A stretch of 64,000 nt of DNA, from assembly GCA_937923405.1 (NCBI GenBank), contig CALDUY010000005.1, positions 186,001 to 250,000 on the forward strand, written 5' to 3'. The position numbers and the translations under genes are program-made. Source of the DNA: an uncultured Gemmataceae bacterium (lineage in GTDB: Bacteria; Planctomycetota; Planctomycetia; Gemmatales; Gemmataceae). The notes below the pieces were generated by a model. The model saw only the letters and a program-made list of their open reading frames with translations, searched no databases and had not been told where the DNA came from. This document shows positions 10,404 to 20,118 of the stretch, piece after piece. Each line of letters opens with the position of its first letter. Position 1 is the first letter of the stretch.

Positions 10404-11035
10404 AATTCATGAAGAGTGAGGGAATTGTTGTTACGACACTGCCCTTCTGTTGTTTATGAAGATGGGAAGAAACCTTCTGGTCCGGGGTTGCAAGCCACTA
10501 CCCTGAGATTGCACCGAGGGACTAGTTTTTGGAAAATGCCTACCTTGTTCTTCAAGGAGATGAGCATTCCGAGCCATCGCTGGAATGGGCAACCATTCTA
10601 GAGGAAAGTCAGGACACCACTGCTGAACAAGGCAGAGAACAGCCGAGATCGGCTCAGTATCGCACGACCTTGGAGGGTGCAAGCCAAATAGGCCGGAGTG
10701 GGTGAGCAGCACGTCGATGGCCTGGTAGGTGCCTAGAGAAATGATGGCATAGAACAGAATCCTGCTTACGGGGATGCTCTTCTCCTTGGAACAACTCCGA
10801 GCCGCTCGTCTAAACGGGAAGACACCAGCCTAGTGTGCCGGAAATCCGGGTTCAACTCCCAGTGGGTCCGGTCCACTAACTCAATTAACGACAATCAGCG
10901 GTTGCTCACGGCTCCCATCAGGTTAGACAGCCCACCTATTTCGCTTCTGCTTGCTGTAGAGAATTTTCCATGTCCTGATGCTGCTGTTGCTAAAATGAAG
11001 CCAAGAGTCATTCAGGATCACAGGAACCAGCGGAC
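10359..11035. other. Gene-poor 677-base stretch
   Basis: No reading frame here looks like a protein gene. The open frames of 60-93 codons on both strands lack recognisable motifs, signal peptides or good ribosome binding sites. The one structured element I can see is a degenerate tRNA-like sequence at 10799-10870. The stretch may be a decayed region; the promoter of the DUF58 gene at 11036 should lie near its right end. Confidence 0.5.
10799..10870 (+). pseudogene. Degenerate tRNA-like sequence
   Basis: A perfect 4-bp D stem with a canonical loop (GTCT-AAACGGGA-AGAC) is followed by ACACCAGCCTAG, which resembles tRNA anticodon arms. A T arm (CCGGG-TTCAACT-CCCAG, 4 of 5 pairs) follows at the expected distance. 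The anticodon stem has 4 of 5 pairs around a 7-base loop, CTAGTGT, formally anticodon AGT. The acceptor arms (GAGCCGC and TGGGTCC) do not pair. It is therefore more likely a tRNA remnant or the scar of an integration than a working tRNA. Confidence 0.35.
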
Positions 11036-11932
11036 ATGAGCAGTCCGGAGAAGTACCTTCGACCAGAAGTTGTTCGCACCGTAAGTCGGCTCGATTTACG
11101 AGCGAAGTTTATTGTCGAAGGATTCCTCTCAGGCCTGCATGCCAGCCCATTTCATGGGTTTAGTGTCGAGTTCTCGGAACATCGAAAGTACACCCCTGGA
11201 GAAGATATTAAAGATCTTGATTGGCAGGTTTATGCGAAAACCGAACGCTACTACGTCAAGAAATATCAAGCAGAGACTAACGTCCAAGGTTATCTAGTAA
11301 TGGATCTCTCTGCGTCGATGGCGTACACCTATCGTCAAGAGATGAGCAAATTTGAGTATGCCATCTGTTTGGCGGCAGCTCTGGGATATTTGATGATCCG
11401 GCAACAAGATCCCGTTGGCTTGATTACCTTCGATACGGAAATTCGCGCCGCTTTGCCGCCTAAGAGTAAACGATCGCAACTCGGCGTAATCTTGTCAATC
11501 CTGGCTGGACTCCAACCGAGTGGTACGACTGATGTTGCTGCCTGTTTGCATCGCGTGGCCACAATGGCAAAATCGAAAAGCCTGGTCATCGTCTTTAGTG
11601 ATCTATTAACCGAACCGGAACCAGTGCTAGAAGCACTGCATCATCATCGGCATCGCGGTAACGAGGTGATCCTCTTCCACATCCTCGACGAAGCAGAAGT
11701 TCATTTTCCCTTTCAAGGAACGATCGAATTTGAGGATGTCGAGAGTACCGATCGACTGACCGTCGATGCCCAAGGGATTCGCGAGGATTATCTTCTAGCA
11801 TTGCAAGAATTTACCGAGCTTTATCGGACAGAGTGTGGCAAGTCAGGAGTCGATTACGTCCCCATTGACACCAGTGTGACATTCGATAAAGCATTGCTGG
11901 AATATTTGATCCAGAGGCAACGAAAGTATTAA
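11036..11932 (+). CDS. DUF58 domain protein, short form
   Basis: A 298-residue soluble protein of the DUF58 family. Its core shows the family signature HRKYTPGEDIKDLDWQVYAKT, followed by a von Willebrand A-like segment with a MIDAS-type motif, MDLSASMAY. These proteins usually sit next to a MoxR AAA+ ATPase and are thought to take part in chaperone-like assembly of other proteins. Here no moxR gene is adjacent: upstream is a gene-poor stretch and downstream are convergent glycan genes. It may work with the MoxR encoded at 33414-34430 or with one elsewhere. A clear Shine-Dalgarno is lacking (only AGGA, about 10 bases before the ATG). Confidence 0.85.
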   Translation: MSSPEKYLRPEVVRTVSRLDLRAKFIVEGFLSGLHASPFHGFSVEFSEHRKYTPGEDIKDLDWQVYAKTERYYVKKYQAETNVQGYLVMDLSASMAYTYRQEMSKFEYAICLAAALGYLMIRQQDPVGLITFDTEIRAALPPKSKRSQLGVILSILAGLQPSGTTDVAACLHRVATMAKSKSLVIVFSDLLTEPEPVLEALHHHRHRGNEVILFHILDEAEVHFPFQGTIEFEDVESTDRLTVDAQGIREDYLLALQEFTELYRTECGKSGVDYVPIDTSVTFDKALLEYLIQRQRKY

Positions 11933-11949
11933 GTATCCTCACTAAAATA

Positions 11950-13290
11950 TCAAGTTACTGGAGACCGATCTCTCGCGATAGATTCATAATTTTGCACCTC
12001 GACCAACGCGGCTCTAGTAGTAACATTTCGTGGTGGGTTGACTACTATTCCGAGTGTTAGAAAGAATATCACGGACGATGGAATCGCTATCATTAATCCA
12101 GTTCCCAACCACGCGGTGGCCACTGAAACGAAGCACCAATACCACATCAACCGCCATGTAAAATAGAATGGATGTGTTGTAGGTATGGGATTCCGCTGCA
12201 GCACCCAGATAAAAAAGGTGATCCATAATAAGAGGCCAATAATACCCGTCTCTAGTAGGATTCTACTGTACTCATTCTCCATACCGACCGGATCTCGAAT
12301 CAAACCTTGCAAAAAATAAGGAATACTTGTTCCTCCAGCTCCCATGCCATTTCCTAATGGGTACTTCAAAAGAATCTCAATAAAATTCAAGTTGAGGCTA
12401 CCTTCAATTCTTGAAATCACCGCATCCGTGTCTTGCAAAGTAGTAAATCGTTGCAATCGCTCTTCTTTGGATACGATGTAGCCAATTCCGCCAAGGAGAA
12501 GTACCCACCCAATCCAGCCGTTTTTCCACTGCTTAGAAAAAACCGTGACTAACAATAACGCAGCAAGCACAATAAATGAGCTACGTGTTGCTGTGAAAAA
12601 CACTCCCATAATAGCAGCAACAATTCCCGATCCAAGCAGTAATCGTTGCCGCAAAGTTTGTCCTTGCAATATGATGGCTCCAGCTAAAAATGGCAATGTT
12701 GCATTCATCATGCTTGCATACGGATGCGCGTGGGAAAAGCATGCTGGAATTCTATAGGCTGTACCACCGGCAAGATCTTTACTTTTGTAGATGATTTCCG
12801 TAACAGTGCTCTCTGGATAAAATGGCTCAATTCCATACCAGAACTCTGCCAGAGCAAGTCCGAATGCCATCAAATTCAGCACGGCTAACCAGTAAACTAC
12901 TTTCATATACTCTGAAAAAATGATAGCAGCTCCAATTAAGATGAATGGAACAAAAAAGGTGTTTGCACGTAGGCCGACGAGCTGAATTAATGGATGCTGA
13001 AATGGCACAAGAAACATAATTACCGACCAGCCGATTAGCCACATCACCCATTCTTTAACAGGTTGGACACTACGCCAATCTAATCCGTTGTTAGGATTGA
13101 TTATTACTCTTAAAAAAAAGCCAATTACTGCGGCATCGAAAATGAAATGGGAAGCAGTCTGCGGATAATTTGCTCGTGTAATCCCGTATAGATAACCAAC
13201 CGTTAAAACCGTGTTGATCCCCCAAGCCAACGATCGCGTATTTAGTAAGAATGCAGCCAGAAAACTCGCGGCACAGATGAAATACGCCAT
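11950..13290 (-). CDS. O-antigen ligase / polymerase-like membrane protein
   Basis: A 446-residue, very hydrophobic protein with about ten or more predicted membrane helices and one long periplasmic loop. The late segment ENEYSRILLETGIIGLLLWI is the characteristic Wzy/WaaL C-terminal pattern, and TATRSSF before it fits the same family. Such proteins polymerise or transfer lipid-linked glycans at the outer face of the cytoplasmic membrane. It lies 81 bases after a glycosyltransferase gene on the same strand, which supports a surface-polysaccharide role. The gene is visibly AT-richer than its neighbours, which can reflect recent transfer or hydrophobic codon content. Whether it is a ligase or a polymerase cannot be told from sequence. 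Confidence 0.82.
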   Translation of the reverse strand: MAYFICAASFLAAFLLNTRSLAWGINTVLTVGYLYGITRANYPQTASHFIFDAAVIGFFLRVIINPNNGLDWRSVQPVKEWVMWLIGWSVIMFLVPFQHPLIQLVGLRANTFFVPFILIGAAIIFSEYMKVVYWLAVLNLMAFGLALAEFWYGIEPFYPESTVTEIIYKSKDLAGGTAYRIPACFSHAHPYASMMNATLPFLAGAIILQGQTLRQRLLLGSGIVAAIMGVFFTATRSSFIVLAALLLVTVFSKQWKNGWIGWVLLLGGIGYIVSKEERLQRFTTLQDTDAVISRIEGSLNLNFIEILLKYPLGNGMGAGGTSIPYFLQGLIRDPVGMENEYSRILLETGIIGLLLWITFFIWVLQRNPIPTTHPFYFTWRLMWYWCFVSVATAWLGTGLMIAIPSSVIFFLTLGIVVNPPRNVTTRAALVEVQNYESIARDRSPVT

Positions 13291-13371
13291 GGCTGTTTCT
13301 TTCGCTACTGGGCAAGAGGGAGTGAACTATCTCGCACTCGGAGATAGTTTACATTTTAATGTTTGCTCAAA

Positions 13372-14508
13372 CTACCTTCTCTTTATCTCTTTGAGGATTT
13401 GGCTAAATCGCCTTCCTTGCTGGATCGGATCACACAGTGAAATCGCTCTCACCGGTCCCGCTGTCGCCATCCTCTCTCTCAATAATCTATCTTCGATCAG
13501 CTTTTTCAATCCTATTGCTAACCCCGACACGTCTCCCGGCGGATCAATCAGCACACCACAACTTGGAGTCACGATCTCAACCGCACCTCCGAACGCGAAT
13601 GTGATCACCGGCAGTCCCGCATAGAGCGCCTCGACAAAAGATACTCCAAATGATTCTGGATAGTCGTTTGGTTGACAATAAATGTCTGCGGCACTGAGGA
13701 TTTTGCAGAGATCGTTTCGATGTCCAATTAATCGAACTTGCGTTATCAGATGTTGTTGCTCGATCAACTTCTGAACACTTCTGAGATATTCTTTTTCCTT
13801 CTCTCGTTGAGCGTCTCCAGCGATCCAGCACTCCCAGTGATGCAAATTATCTAGCTCTTTAAGGGCCAAAATTAGATTGTGGTGTCCCTTCAAAGATTCC
13901 ATCCGGCTGGCCATGATGATGACCACGGTGTCTTCGGTAGTGCCAAGCTGACGGCGAATCTCGCGTCGGATAGCCTCGCGATCCAGCTTCGGTGGTGGGC
14001 TGACGGGTAAATACAGCACTTCGCTTGGAACGCTTGGGAATAGATTTTCACTCACGGCCTTCGCGGTCGCATAGCTATTGGCTAACACCACGTCAGGGGG
14101 AGAACGCCGCGCCCAGCGGGCCAGCCACCCCTTGCCCGATTCGAGCATGTGGCCCCAAAAGACGACCTTTCGTTGCAATCGGCGAGCCACCGGAGCGGCG
14201 ATGGCGTGGTTCCAACATCCGTGCGTCAGAACGATATCCGCGTCGATGGCTTTTAGTAACATTTTCAACTTTTGCCGGGCGGAGAGCACCGTCCACGGAC
14301 GACTCACTCTCACTGGATTCAACAAATGAACAGGGACACCAAATCGTCGTAATTCCTCGCTCAAACGGCCTTCAAAGAAGAGAGCGAAATGCTGTTCAAT
14401 CCCCGGACAGTTGGCTCGCTCCCTTGCCAACGTGACCAGCAAGGTCTCGATGCCACCGTACAGGTTGCCGGCGTTGATGTGCAGAACTCGAAGCGGTTGG
14501 TCGACCAT
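13372..14508 (-). CDS. Family 4 (GT-B) glycosyltransferase
   Basis: A 378-residue cytosolic or membrane-associated glycosyltransferase. The N-terminus LHINAGNLYGGIETLL is the typical GT4 acceptor-domain opening. The C-terminal half has the nucleotide-sugar site motif ESFGVSFVEALYAGLPVI, with the conserved E-x7-E pair, and earlier VLYLPVSPP and IIMASRMESLKGH. The donor and acceptor sugars are unknown. AAAGG lies 5 bases before the ATG. It is upstream of the O-antigen ligase-like gene on the same strand, so the two probably form a small polysaccharide operon. Confidence 0.9.
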   Translation of the reverse strand: MVDQPLRVLHINAGNLYGGIETLLVTLARERANCPGIEQHFALFFEGRLSEELRRFGVPVHLLNPVRVSRPWTVLSARQKLKMLLKAIDADIVLTHGCWNHAIAAPVARRLQRKVVFWGHMLESGKGWLARWARRSPPDVVLANSYATAKAVSENLFPSVPSEVLYLPVSPPPKLDREAIRREIRRQLGTTEDTVVIIMASRMESLKGHHNLILALKELDNLHHWECWIAGDAQREKEKEYLRSVQKLIEQQHLITQVRLIGHRNDLCKILSAADIYCQPNDYPESFGVSFVEALYAGLPVITFAFGGAVEIVTPSCGVLIDPPGDVSGLAIGLKKLIEDRLLRERMATAGPVRAISLCDPIQQGRRFSQILKEIKRR

Positions 14509-14680
14509 GTAACCTTTCGTTAGAAATCAGGTAAATCAGGGGAGTTTGTCGTTAGTTTAATGATTACCACGGATCGAGCGAGGAGAGAAGCTGCCCTGGC
14601 TTGATTCGCTCATCCCCTCACACTACAATCACAAAGGACCAGGGGTTACCACCTTCGCACGCACCCTCTCTCTTCAGGGG

Positions 14681-14703
14681 TATACGACGGTACCTGTCGT
14701 CAT
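14681..14703 (+). promoter_or_regulatory. Palindrome upstream of clpC
   Basis: TATACGAC and GTCGT-C-ATA form an interrupted palindrome around GGTACCT, about 100 bases before the clpC start. It could be an operator. No CIRCE or CtsR-type repeat is visible in this interval. Confidence 0.25.
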
Positions 14704-14799
14704 ATAGTTTTGCGCACTGAAGGCGTGACAACACCTGGGAACCTCCCCTTGTAGCGAGGATGACCTCTCGCGGGGGTGGAGACAACGGAGACGGCTCAG

Positions 14800-17307
14800 A
14801 TGTATGAACGGTTTACCGATCGGGCCCGCAAGGTGATGCAGCTCGCCAACCAGGAGGCGCAGCGCTTTAACCATGAATACATTGGCACCGAACACATTTT
14901 GCTCGGCTTGGTGAAAGAAGGATCTGGCGTAGCAGCCAACGTGCTGAAGAACCTGGACATCGATCTGCGTAAGATTCGGTTGGAAGTGGAAAAGATCGTT
15001 CAATCCGGGCCGGACATGGTGACGATGGGGAAGCTGCCCCAGACCCCCCGTGCAAAGAAAGTGATTGAATACTCCATTGAGGAAGCGCGAAATCTTGGCC
15101 ATAACTACGTCGGAACGGAACACCTCTTACTCGGGCTGCTCCGTGAGCAGGAGGGAGTAGCCGCCCAGGTTCTGCAAAATCTGGGATTGAAACTGGAAGA
15201 TGTGCGTGAAGAAGTCCTGAACTTATTGGGGCATAACATGGCGACGGAAGAAGGCGGCGGAGCCCAAGGGGGCGAACGCCAAGCCAAACAGGGCAAGTCC
15301 AAAACGCCTGCCCTAGATAGCTTCGGCCGCGACCTCACCGAACTCGCTCGTCAGGGCAAACTGGATCCTGTAATTGGCCGGGCCAATGAAATCGAGCGTG
15401 TGATACAGGTTTTGTCGCGGCGTACCAAAAACAATCCAGTGCTGCTCGGGGAAGCGGGAGTCGGCAAAACCGCGATTGTCGAGGGACTGGCTCAGCTGAT
15501 CGTCGATAGCAGTGTGCCCGAATTACTACGCGACAAACGAATTGTTGTCCTTGATCTGGCCATGATGGTGGCTGGTACCAAGTACCGCGGCCAGTTCGAG
15601 GAACGTATCAAAGCCGTCATGAACGAGGTTCGCCGAGCTAAAAATACTATTTTGTTCATCGACGAGTTGCATACGCTGGTCGGTGCAGGTGGTGCCGAAG
15701 GAGCTATTGACGCCTCCAATGTACTCAAGCCGGCTTTGGCACGAGGTGAAATCCAGTGCATCGGTGCGACCACGCTCGATGAATACCGTAAATACATCGA
15801 AAAGGACGGCGCGCTAGAGCGACGCTTCCAACAGATTATCGTCAATCCGCCCTCCAAGGACGAGACCATCGAGATCCTCAAAGGTCTGCGAGATCGCTAC
15901 GAGGCGCATCATCGCGTGCAGATCAAGGACGAAGCGCTTCAGGAAGCGGTTGAGTTGTCGGATCGTTACATCAGCGCTCGATGCTTGCCGGACAAAGCCA
16001 TCGACGTGATCGATGAGGCGGGTGCCCGCGTGCGCCTGCGAGCCATGACCCGTCCGCCGGACCTGAAGGATCTCGACGCCCAGATCGAGCAGCTTAATCA
16101 AGAGAAGGAAGCCGCCGTCGCTGAACAGGACTTCGAGAAGGCGGCTCACTTGCGTGACCAGGCCGACAAGCTCAAGAAGAAGAAGGAAACCATCACTCGC
16201 GAATGGCGTGAAAAGTCCAAAGAGATCGACGGCGTCGTGGACGAGGAAGTCGTTCGCGAAGTAGTCTCGAAGATGACCGGTGTACCGTTGACTCGAATCG
16301 AGGACAACGAGACGCAGCGTCTACTCAAGATGGAAGAGGAGATGCACAAGAAGGTCATCAGCCAGAGCGAGGCCATCTCCGCCATCGCCAAAGCGGTGCG
16401 CAAGAGTCGAGCTGGGCTGAAGGATCCGAAGCGTCCCATCGGGTCGTTCATCTTCGCTGGTCCGACTGGTGTCGGAAAGACCCTGTTGGCCAAGAAGCTG
16501 GCCGAGTTCATGTTCGGCGACGAGAACGCCCTGGTGCAACTCGACATGTCCGAGTACATGGAGAAGCACAACGTCAGTCGACTCGTTGGTGCCCCTCCGG
16601 GGTATGTCGGCTACGAAGAAGGCGGCCAACTAACGGAGAAAATCCGTCGCCGGCCCTATAGTGTGGTGCTTCTGGACGAAATCGAGAAGGCCCATCCCGA
16701 CGTCTGGAACATGCTGCTGCAGATCATGGAAGAAGGCCGATTGACCGACAACGTCGGACGGGTGATCGACTTCAAGAACACTATCCTCATCATGACCACG
16801 AACATCGGTGCCGGTGAGATCATCACTAGCCGACCGTTTGGTCTGGGGGGCGGTCGCCAACAGAACCACGAGGCGACCTACGCCGAGATGAAGACGAATC
16901 TTAAGGCCGAGATGGAAAAGGCGTTCCGACCAGAATTCCTCAACCGTCTAGACGACATCATCGTCTTCCGTGGCTTGACTAACGAGGATCTGAAGCGAAT
17001 CATCGACATCGAGTTGGCCAAGGTCTCGAAGCGGTTGGCCGAGAAGAACCTCAAGTTGGTTCTGACCGAAGAAGCCAAGCAACTGCTCATCGAGAAGGGC
17101 AGCAATCGCGAATACGGGGCCCGTCCGCTTCGCCGAGCCATCGAGCAAAATCTCGAAGATCCGCTTTCCGAAGATCTGCTCCGTGGCAACTTCGCTGGTA
17201 AGGATCAGATCAATGTTATCGTTCGCGAAGACGAGAACGGCGAGAAGCGGTTAGCCTTTGAAGCGGTGACCACCGATCAGGGCGAACTGATTGGTGCCGG
17301 CAAATAA
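14800..17307 (+). CDS. clpC: ATP-dependent Clp protease ATP-binding subunit ClpC
   Basis: An 835-residue Hsp100 unfoldase that feeds substrates to ClpP. Domains in order: two Clp_N repeats ([10 protein letters not shown] and [10 protein letters not shown]), AAA+ domain 1 with Walker A GEAGVGKT at about 217-224 and Walker B ILFIDELH, a UVR-type coiled coil ([20 protein letters not shown]) that marks ClpC rather than ClpA or ClpB, AAA+ domain 2 with GPTGVGKT, and a C-terminal small domain. Start ATG 14800 has GGAG about 10 bases upstream and gives the typical [13 protein letters not shown] beginning; a GTG at 14776 is less likely. No clpP or ctsR/mcsAB genes are adjacent. It ends before a strong terminator, so it is probably a single-gene unit. 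Confidence 0.97.
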   Translation: MYERFTDRARKVMQLANQEAQRFNHEYIGTEHILLGLVKEGSGVAANVLKNLDIDLRKIRLEVEKIVQSGPDMVTMGKLPQTPRAKKVIEYSIEEARNLGHNYVGTEHLLLGLLREQEGVAAQVLQNLGLKLEDVREEVLNLLGHNMATEEGGGAQGGERQAKQGKSKTPALDSFGRDLTELARQGKLDPVIGRANEIERVIQVLSRRTKNNPVLLGEAGVGKTAIVEGLAQLIVDSSVPELLRDKRIVVLDLAMMVAGTKYRGQFEERIKAVMNEVRRAKNTILFIDELHTLVGAGGAEGAIDASNVLKPALARGEIQCIGATTLDEYRKYIEKDGALERRFQQIIVNPPSKDETIEILKGLRDRYEAHHRVQIKDEALQEAVELSDRYISARCLPDKAIDVIDEAGARVRLRAMTRPPDLKDLDAQIEQLNQEKEAAVAEQDFEKAAHLRDQADKLKKKKETITREWREKSKEIDGVVDEEVVREVVSKMTGVPLTRIEDNETQRLLKMEEEMHKKVISQSEAISAIAKAVRKSRAGLKDPKRPIGSFIFAGPTGVGKTLLAKKLAEFMFGDENALVQLDMSEYMEKHNVSRLVGAPPGYVGYEEGGQLTEKIRRRPYSVVLLDEIEKAHPDVWNMLLQIMEEGRLTDNVGRVIDFKNTILIMTTNIGAGEIITSRPFGLGGGRQQNHEATYAEMKTNLKAEMEKAFRPEFLNRLDDIIVFRGLTNEDLKRIIDIELAKVSKRLAEKNLKLVLTEEAKQLLIEKGSNREYGARPLRRAIEQNLEDPLSEDLLRGNFAGKDQINVIVREDENGEKRLAFEAVTTDQGELIGAGK

Positions 17308-17331
17308 CTACGCCTCACGACTTTCATCTTG

Positions 17332-17368
17332 GCAGGGCGGCTCTTCCCAACGAGCCGCCCTGCTGTTT
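17332..17368 (+). terminator. Rho-independent terminator of clpC
   Basis: A perfect 12-bp stem, GCAGGGCGGCTC with GAGCCGCCCTGC, around an 8-base loop, followed by TGTTTT. It begins 24 bases after the clpC stop. Confidence 0.8.
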
Positions 17369-17468
17369 TGGTTCAGCGACAATCTTCAGCAGACTCTTGA
17401 CATCCCCCCCGGTGGCGCTGCACACTGAAGGTACATTCCCGCCTGTACTCTCACCTGCCTGGCGTGCC

Positions 17469-20030
17469 ATGAAACAACTTCTCGCAACTCTCGGTCTCGT
17501 GGTTCTCGTCCCGACACTATCGGCTCGGCCGCCGTTCAAGAAAGCGCTCGCCGATTTGCTCCACCTGCCGACAGCGTCGCGGCTGAATGATTGCCGCACT
17601 TGTCACTTGCCGGGAACCGACGAGGACCGACCGCATAATGCATTCGGCGAGCGGCTGAAAAAGGTGCGAGCCGAACTGAAAAAGGCCGGCAAATCGTTTG
17701 ATATCACTGCACGACTGCTGGCCATCGCTGACGAGGACACCGACAAAGACGGAGTGTCGAACCTGTTGGAGTTGCTCGCCGGACATTTTCCGAGCGACGC
17801 AACCGACCGGCCGAATCAGGAAGCCATCGAGCAGGCCAGACAGAAACAGACCGAATTGCTGGCTTCGCTGACGGGCTATCAGTGGCGACCGTTCGACCGA
17901 GTCGAACGCCCTGCTCTGCCCTTGGTGGCGCGTCGGGACTGGGTGCGTAACCCCATCGATCAGTTCGTTGCCGCAGAGCAGGAAAGCCGTCAACTGGTGC
18001 CTCGCCCGGAAGCCTCTCGGGTGATGCTGTTGCGACGGCTCTATCTCGACCTGCTGGGCGTTCCACCCACACCGGACGAAGTGAAAGCCTTCATCGAAGA
18101 TGCTTCGCCACTGGCCTACGAAAAGACGGTAGACCGCCTACTCTCCTCGCCGCATTATGGCGAGCGCTGGGGGCGACATTGGATGGACGTTTGGCGGTAT
18201 TCGGACTGGGCCGGCTGGGGCGAACAGGTGCGCGATAGTCAGCCGCACATCTGGCACTGGCGCGATTGGATCATCGAATCACTCAATGAGGATCGCCCCT
18301 ATGATCGCATGGTGCAGGAAATGCTCGCCGCCGATGAACTGAGTCCGAGCGATCCCAAAGCACTACGGGCGACCGGCTATCTGGTGCGAAACTACAAGCT
18401 GCTCAGCCGCGAAAAGTGGATGCAGGACACCGTCGATCACACGGCGATGGCGTTTCTTGGCGTAACGCTGGGATGTGCCAAGTGCCACGACCACATGTAC
18501 GACCCCATCACGCAGCGAGAATACTACCAAGTTCGCGCCATCTTCACGCCGCACCATGTGCGAACCGATCGAATCCCAGGCGTGCTGGACACGCGGCAAA
18601 ATGGCATTCCACGAGTGTTCGATCAAGATCTGAATGCCAAGACGTTCGTCTTCACGCGGGGTGATGATCGTCTGCCGGAGAAGGAACCTCTCGAACCAGC
18701 AGTGCCTGAGTCACTAGGAGGGAAATTGCTCATCCAGCCGATCCAGTTGCCACGCGAGGCCTACGATCCGGATCGGCGAGACTTTGTTCTTCGCGAGGAA
18801 TTGGCCGCGAGCGAACGAGCAGTGGCAACGGCCCGAGGGAAGCGCGACGAGGAGTTCCGCAAGGTCCAATGGAGCCTACTGCTGTCACCCCAACCGCTCT
18901 CGCAGATCGTCAGCACAGCAGTGGAACGCCAGCGGAACGCTACTTGGTGGTTGGCAGCCCTGGATTACGAGTTAGCAGAGGCGAAATATCGTTCATTGCA
19001 GGCCACAATTGCTGTAGAGCAAACAGAAAAATCCTCGCCGGAGTGGGAGACGCTGGCCAAAGCGGCAACTCGAACCCAGCGACAAGTAGCACTGTTGGAA
19101 GCGCGGAAGACCGCTTGGTTGGCGAAAAAGGATCAGCGGGCCAAGGCTTTGACTTCACTCGCTCAAGCCGAGAAGGAGGCACAAGCAGCAGATTCGGTAA
19201 ACTTCAAACCGCGCGATGTGAAAGTCTATCCGACGACTAGCACTGGGAGGCGGCTGGCCTTTGCTCGATGGATCACGGATCGCGACAATCCGTTGGCGGC
19301 ACGGGTGGCAGTCAATCACATTTGGCAACGCCACTTTGGTCGCGGCATTGTACCGGGGATGTTCGATTTCGGCAAAAACGGTCAGCCGCCGTCGCATCCG
19401 GCACTGCTCGACTGGTTAGCCGTCGAGTTGATGGACAGCGGTTGGAGCATGAAGCACGTGCATCGCTTGATCGTGACCAGCGCAACCTATCGTCAGGCCT
19501 CAACACCGACTCCAGAGAACCTTGCCCGAGATCCGGACAATGTCTATCTCTGGAGGTTTACTCCACGACGACTGGAAGCCGAGACCGTGCGTGATGCGAT
19601 CTTTCATGTAGCCGGCGCACTGGATCGATCGATGTTCGGACCGGATATTCCCCATGCAAAAGGTTTGAGCGTGCCTCGACGGAGCATCTACTTCCAGCAC
19701 GCCCAAGAAAAGCAAATGGAGTTTTTGCAGATCTTCGATGTCGCCAGTGTCACCGAGTGCTACGTTCGTCGCCAGGCGATTTTGCCGCAACAGGCGTTGG
19801 CTCTGGTCAACAGTGACCTAGTGCTAAGTCGGTCGAAAGAAGTAGCGCGGCAACTCGGCGGCGACGATCCCGCCTTCATCGAGGCAGCGTTCCTGCGGGT
19901 GTTGAGCCGTACTCCCTCGCCGGAAGAACAGACCACTTGTTTAGAGTTCCTGCGGGCCCGCGGCGAACGTGGCCGAGAGAACCTCGTCCATGTCCTGTAC
20001 AATCATCACGAATTCGCGACCCTGCGATGA
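17469..20030 (+). CDS. Planctomycete cytochrome-type DUF1549/DUF1553 protein with N-terminal CxxCH and Ca-binding-like segment
   Basis: An 853-residue exported protein. The start at ATG 17469 is chosen for the signal peptide that follows (MKQLLATLGLVVLV); the open frame begins at a TTG 72 bases earlier. After the signal there is a CRTCH heme-type motif at residues 42-46 and an acidic DEDTDKDGVSN loop near residue 88 that resembles a calcium-binding repeat. DUF1549 follows (LDLLGVPPTPDEVKAFI, and a second CxxCH in GCAKCHDHMYDPI), then a coiled-coil insert and DUF1553 (ARVAVNHIWQRHFGRG, LPQQALALVNSDL). Such proteins almost always sit beside a DUF1501 gene, as here (88 bases downstream), and are thought to act in surface polymer catabolism. 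The exact role is unknown. Confidence 0.92.
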   Translation: MKQLLATLGLVVLVPTLSARPPFKKALADLLHLPTASRLNDCRTCHLPGTDEDRPHNAFGERLKKVRAELKKAGKSFDITARLLAIADEDTDKDGVSNLLELLAGHFPSDATDRPNQEAIEQARQKQTELLASLTGYQWRPFDRVERPALPLVARRDWVRNPIDQFVAAEQESRQLVPRPEASRVMLLRRLYLDLLGVPPTPDEVKAFIEDASPLAYEKTVDRLLSSPHYGERWGRHWMDVWRYSDWAGWGEQVRDSQPHIWHWRDWIIESLNEDRPYDRMVQEMLAADELSPSDPKALRATGYLVRNYKLLSREKWMQDTVDHTAMAFLGVTLGCAKCHDHMYDPITQREYYQVRAIFTPHHVRTDRIPGVLDTRQNGIPRVFDQDLNAKTFVFTRGDDRLPEKEPLEPAVPESLGGKLLIQPIQLPREAYDPDRRDFVLREELAASERAVATARGKRDEEFRKVQWSLLLSPQPLSQIVSTAVERQRNATWWLAALDYELAEAKYRSLQATIAVEQTEKSSPEWETLAKAATRTQRQVALLEARKTAWLAKKDQRAKALTSLAQAEKEAQAADSVNFKPRDVKVYPTTSTGRRLAFARWITDRDNPLAARVAVNHIWQRHFGRGIVPGMFDFGKNGQPPSHPALLDWLAVELMDSGWSMKHVHRLIVTSATYRQASTPTPENLARDPDNVYLWRFTPRRLEAETVRDAIFHVAGALDRSMFGPDIPHAKGLSVPRRSIYFQHAQEKQMEFLQIFDVASVTECYVRRQAILPQQALALVNSDLVLSRSKEVARQLGGDDPAFIEAAFLRVLSRTPSPEEQTTCLEFLRARGERGRENLVHVLYNHHEFATLR

Positions 20031-20118
20031 GGCTGACGCGGAGTCGTGAATTCGATTATTGCGGTGATCTACTAACCTTGTGAAGTCGCTGTTCGATTCA
20101 AGCTTTTGGAGATCCACC

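Noticed and set aside
10431..10712. A 93-codon minus-strand frame in the gene-poor stretch
   Set aside because: No known motif, no signal peptide, no clear ribosome site and atypical composition.
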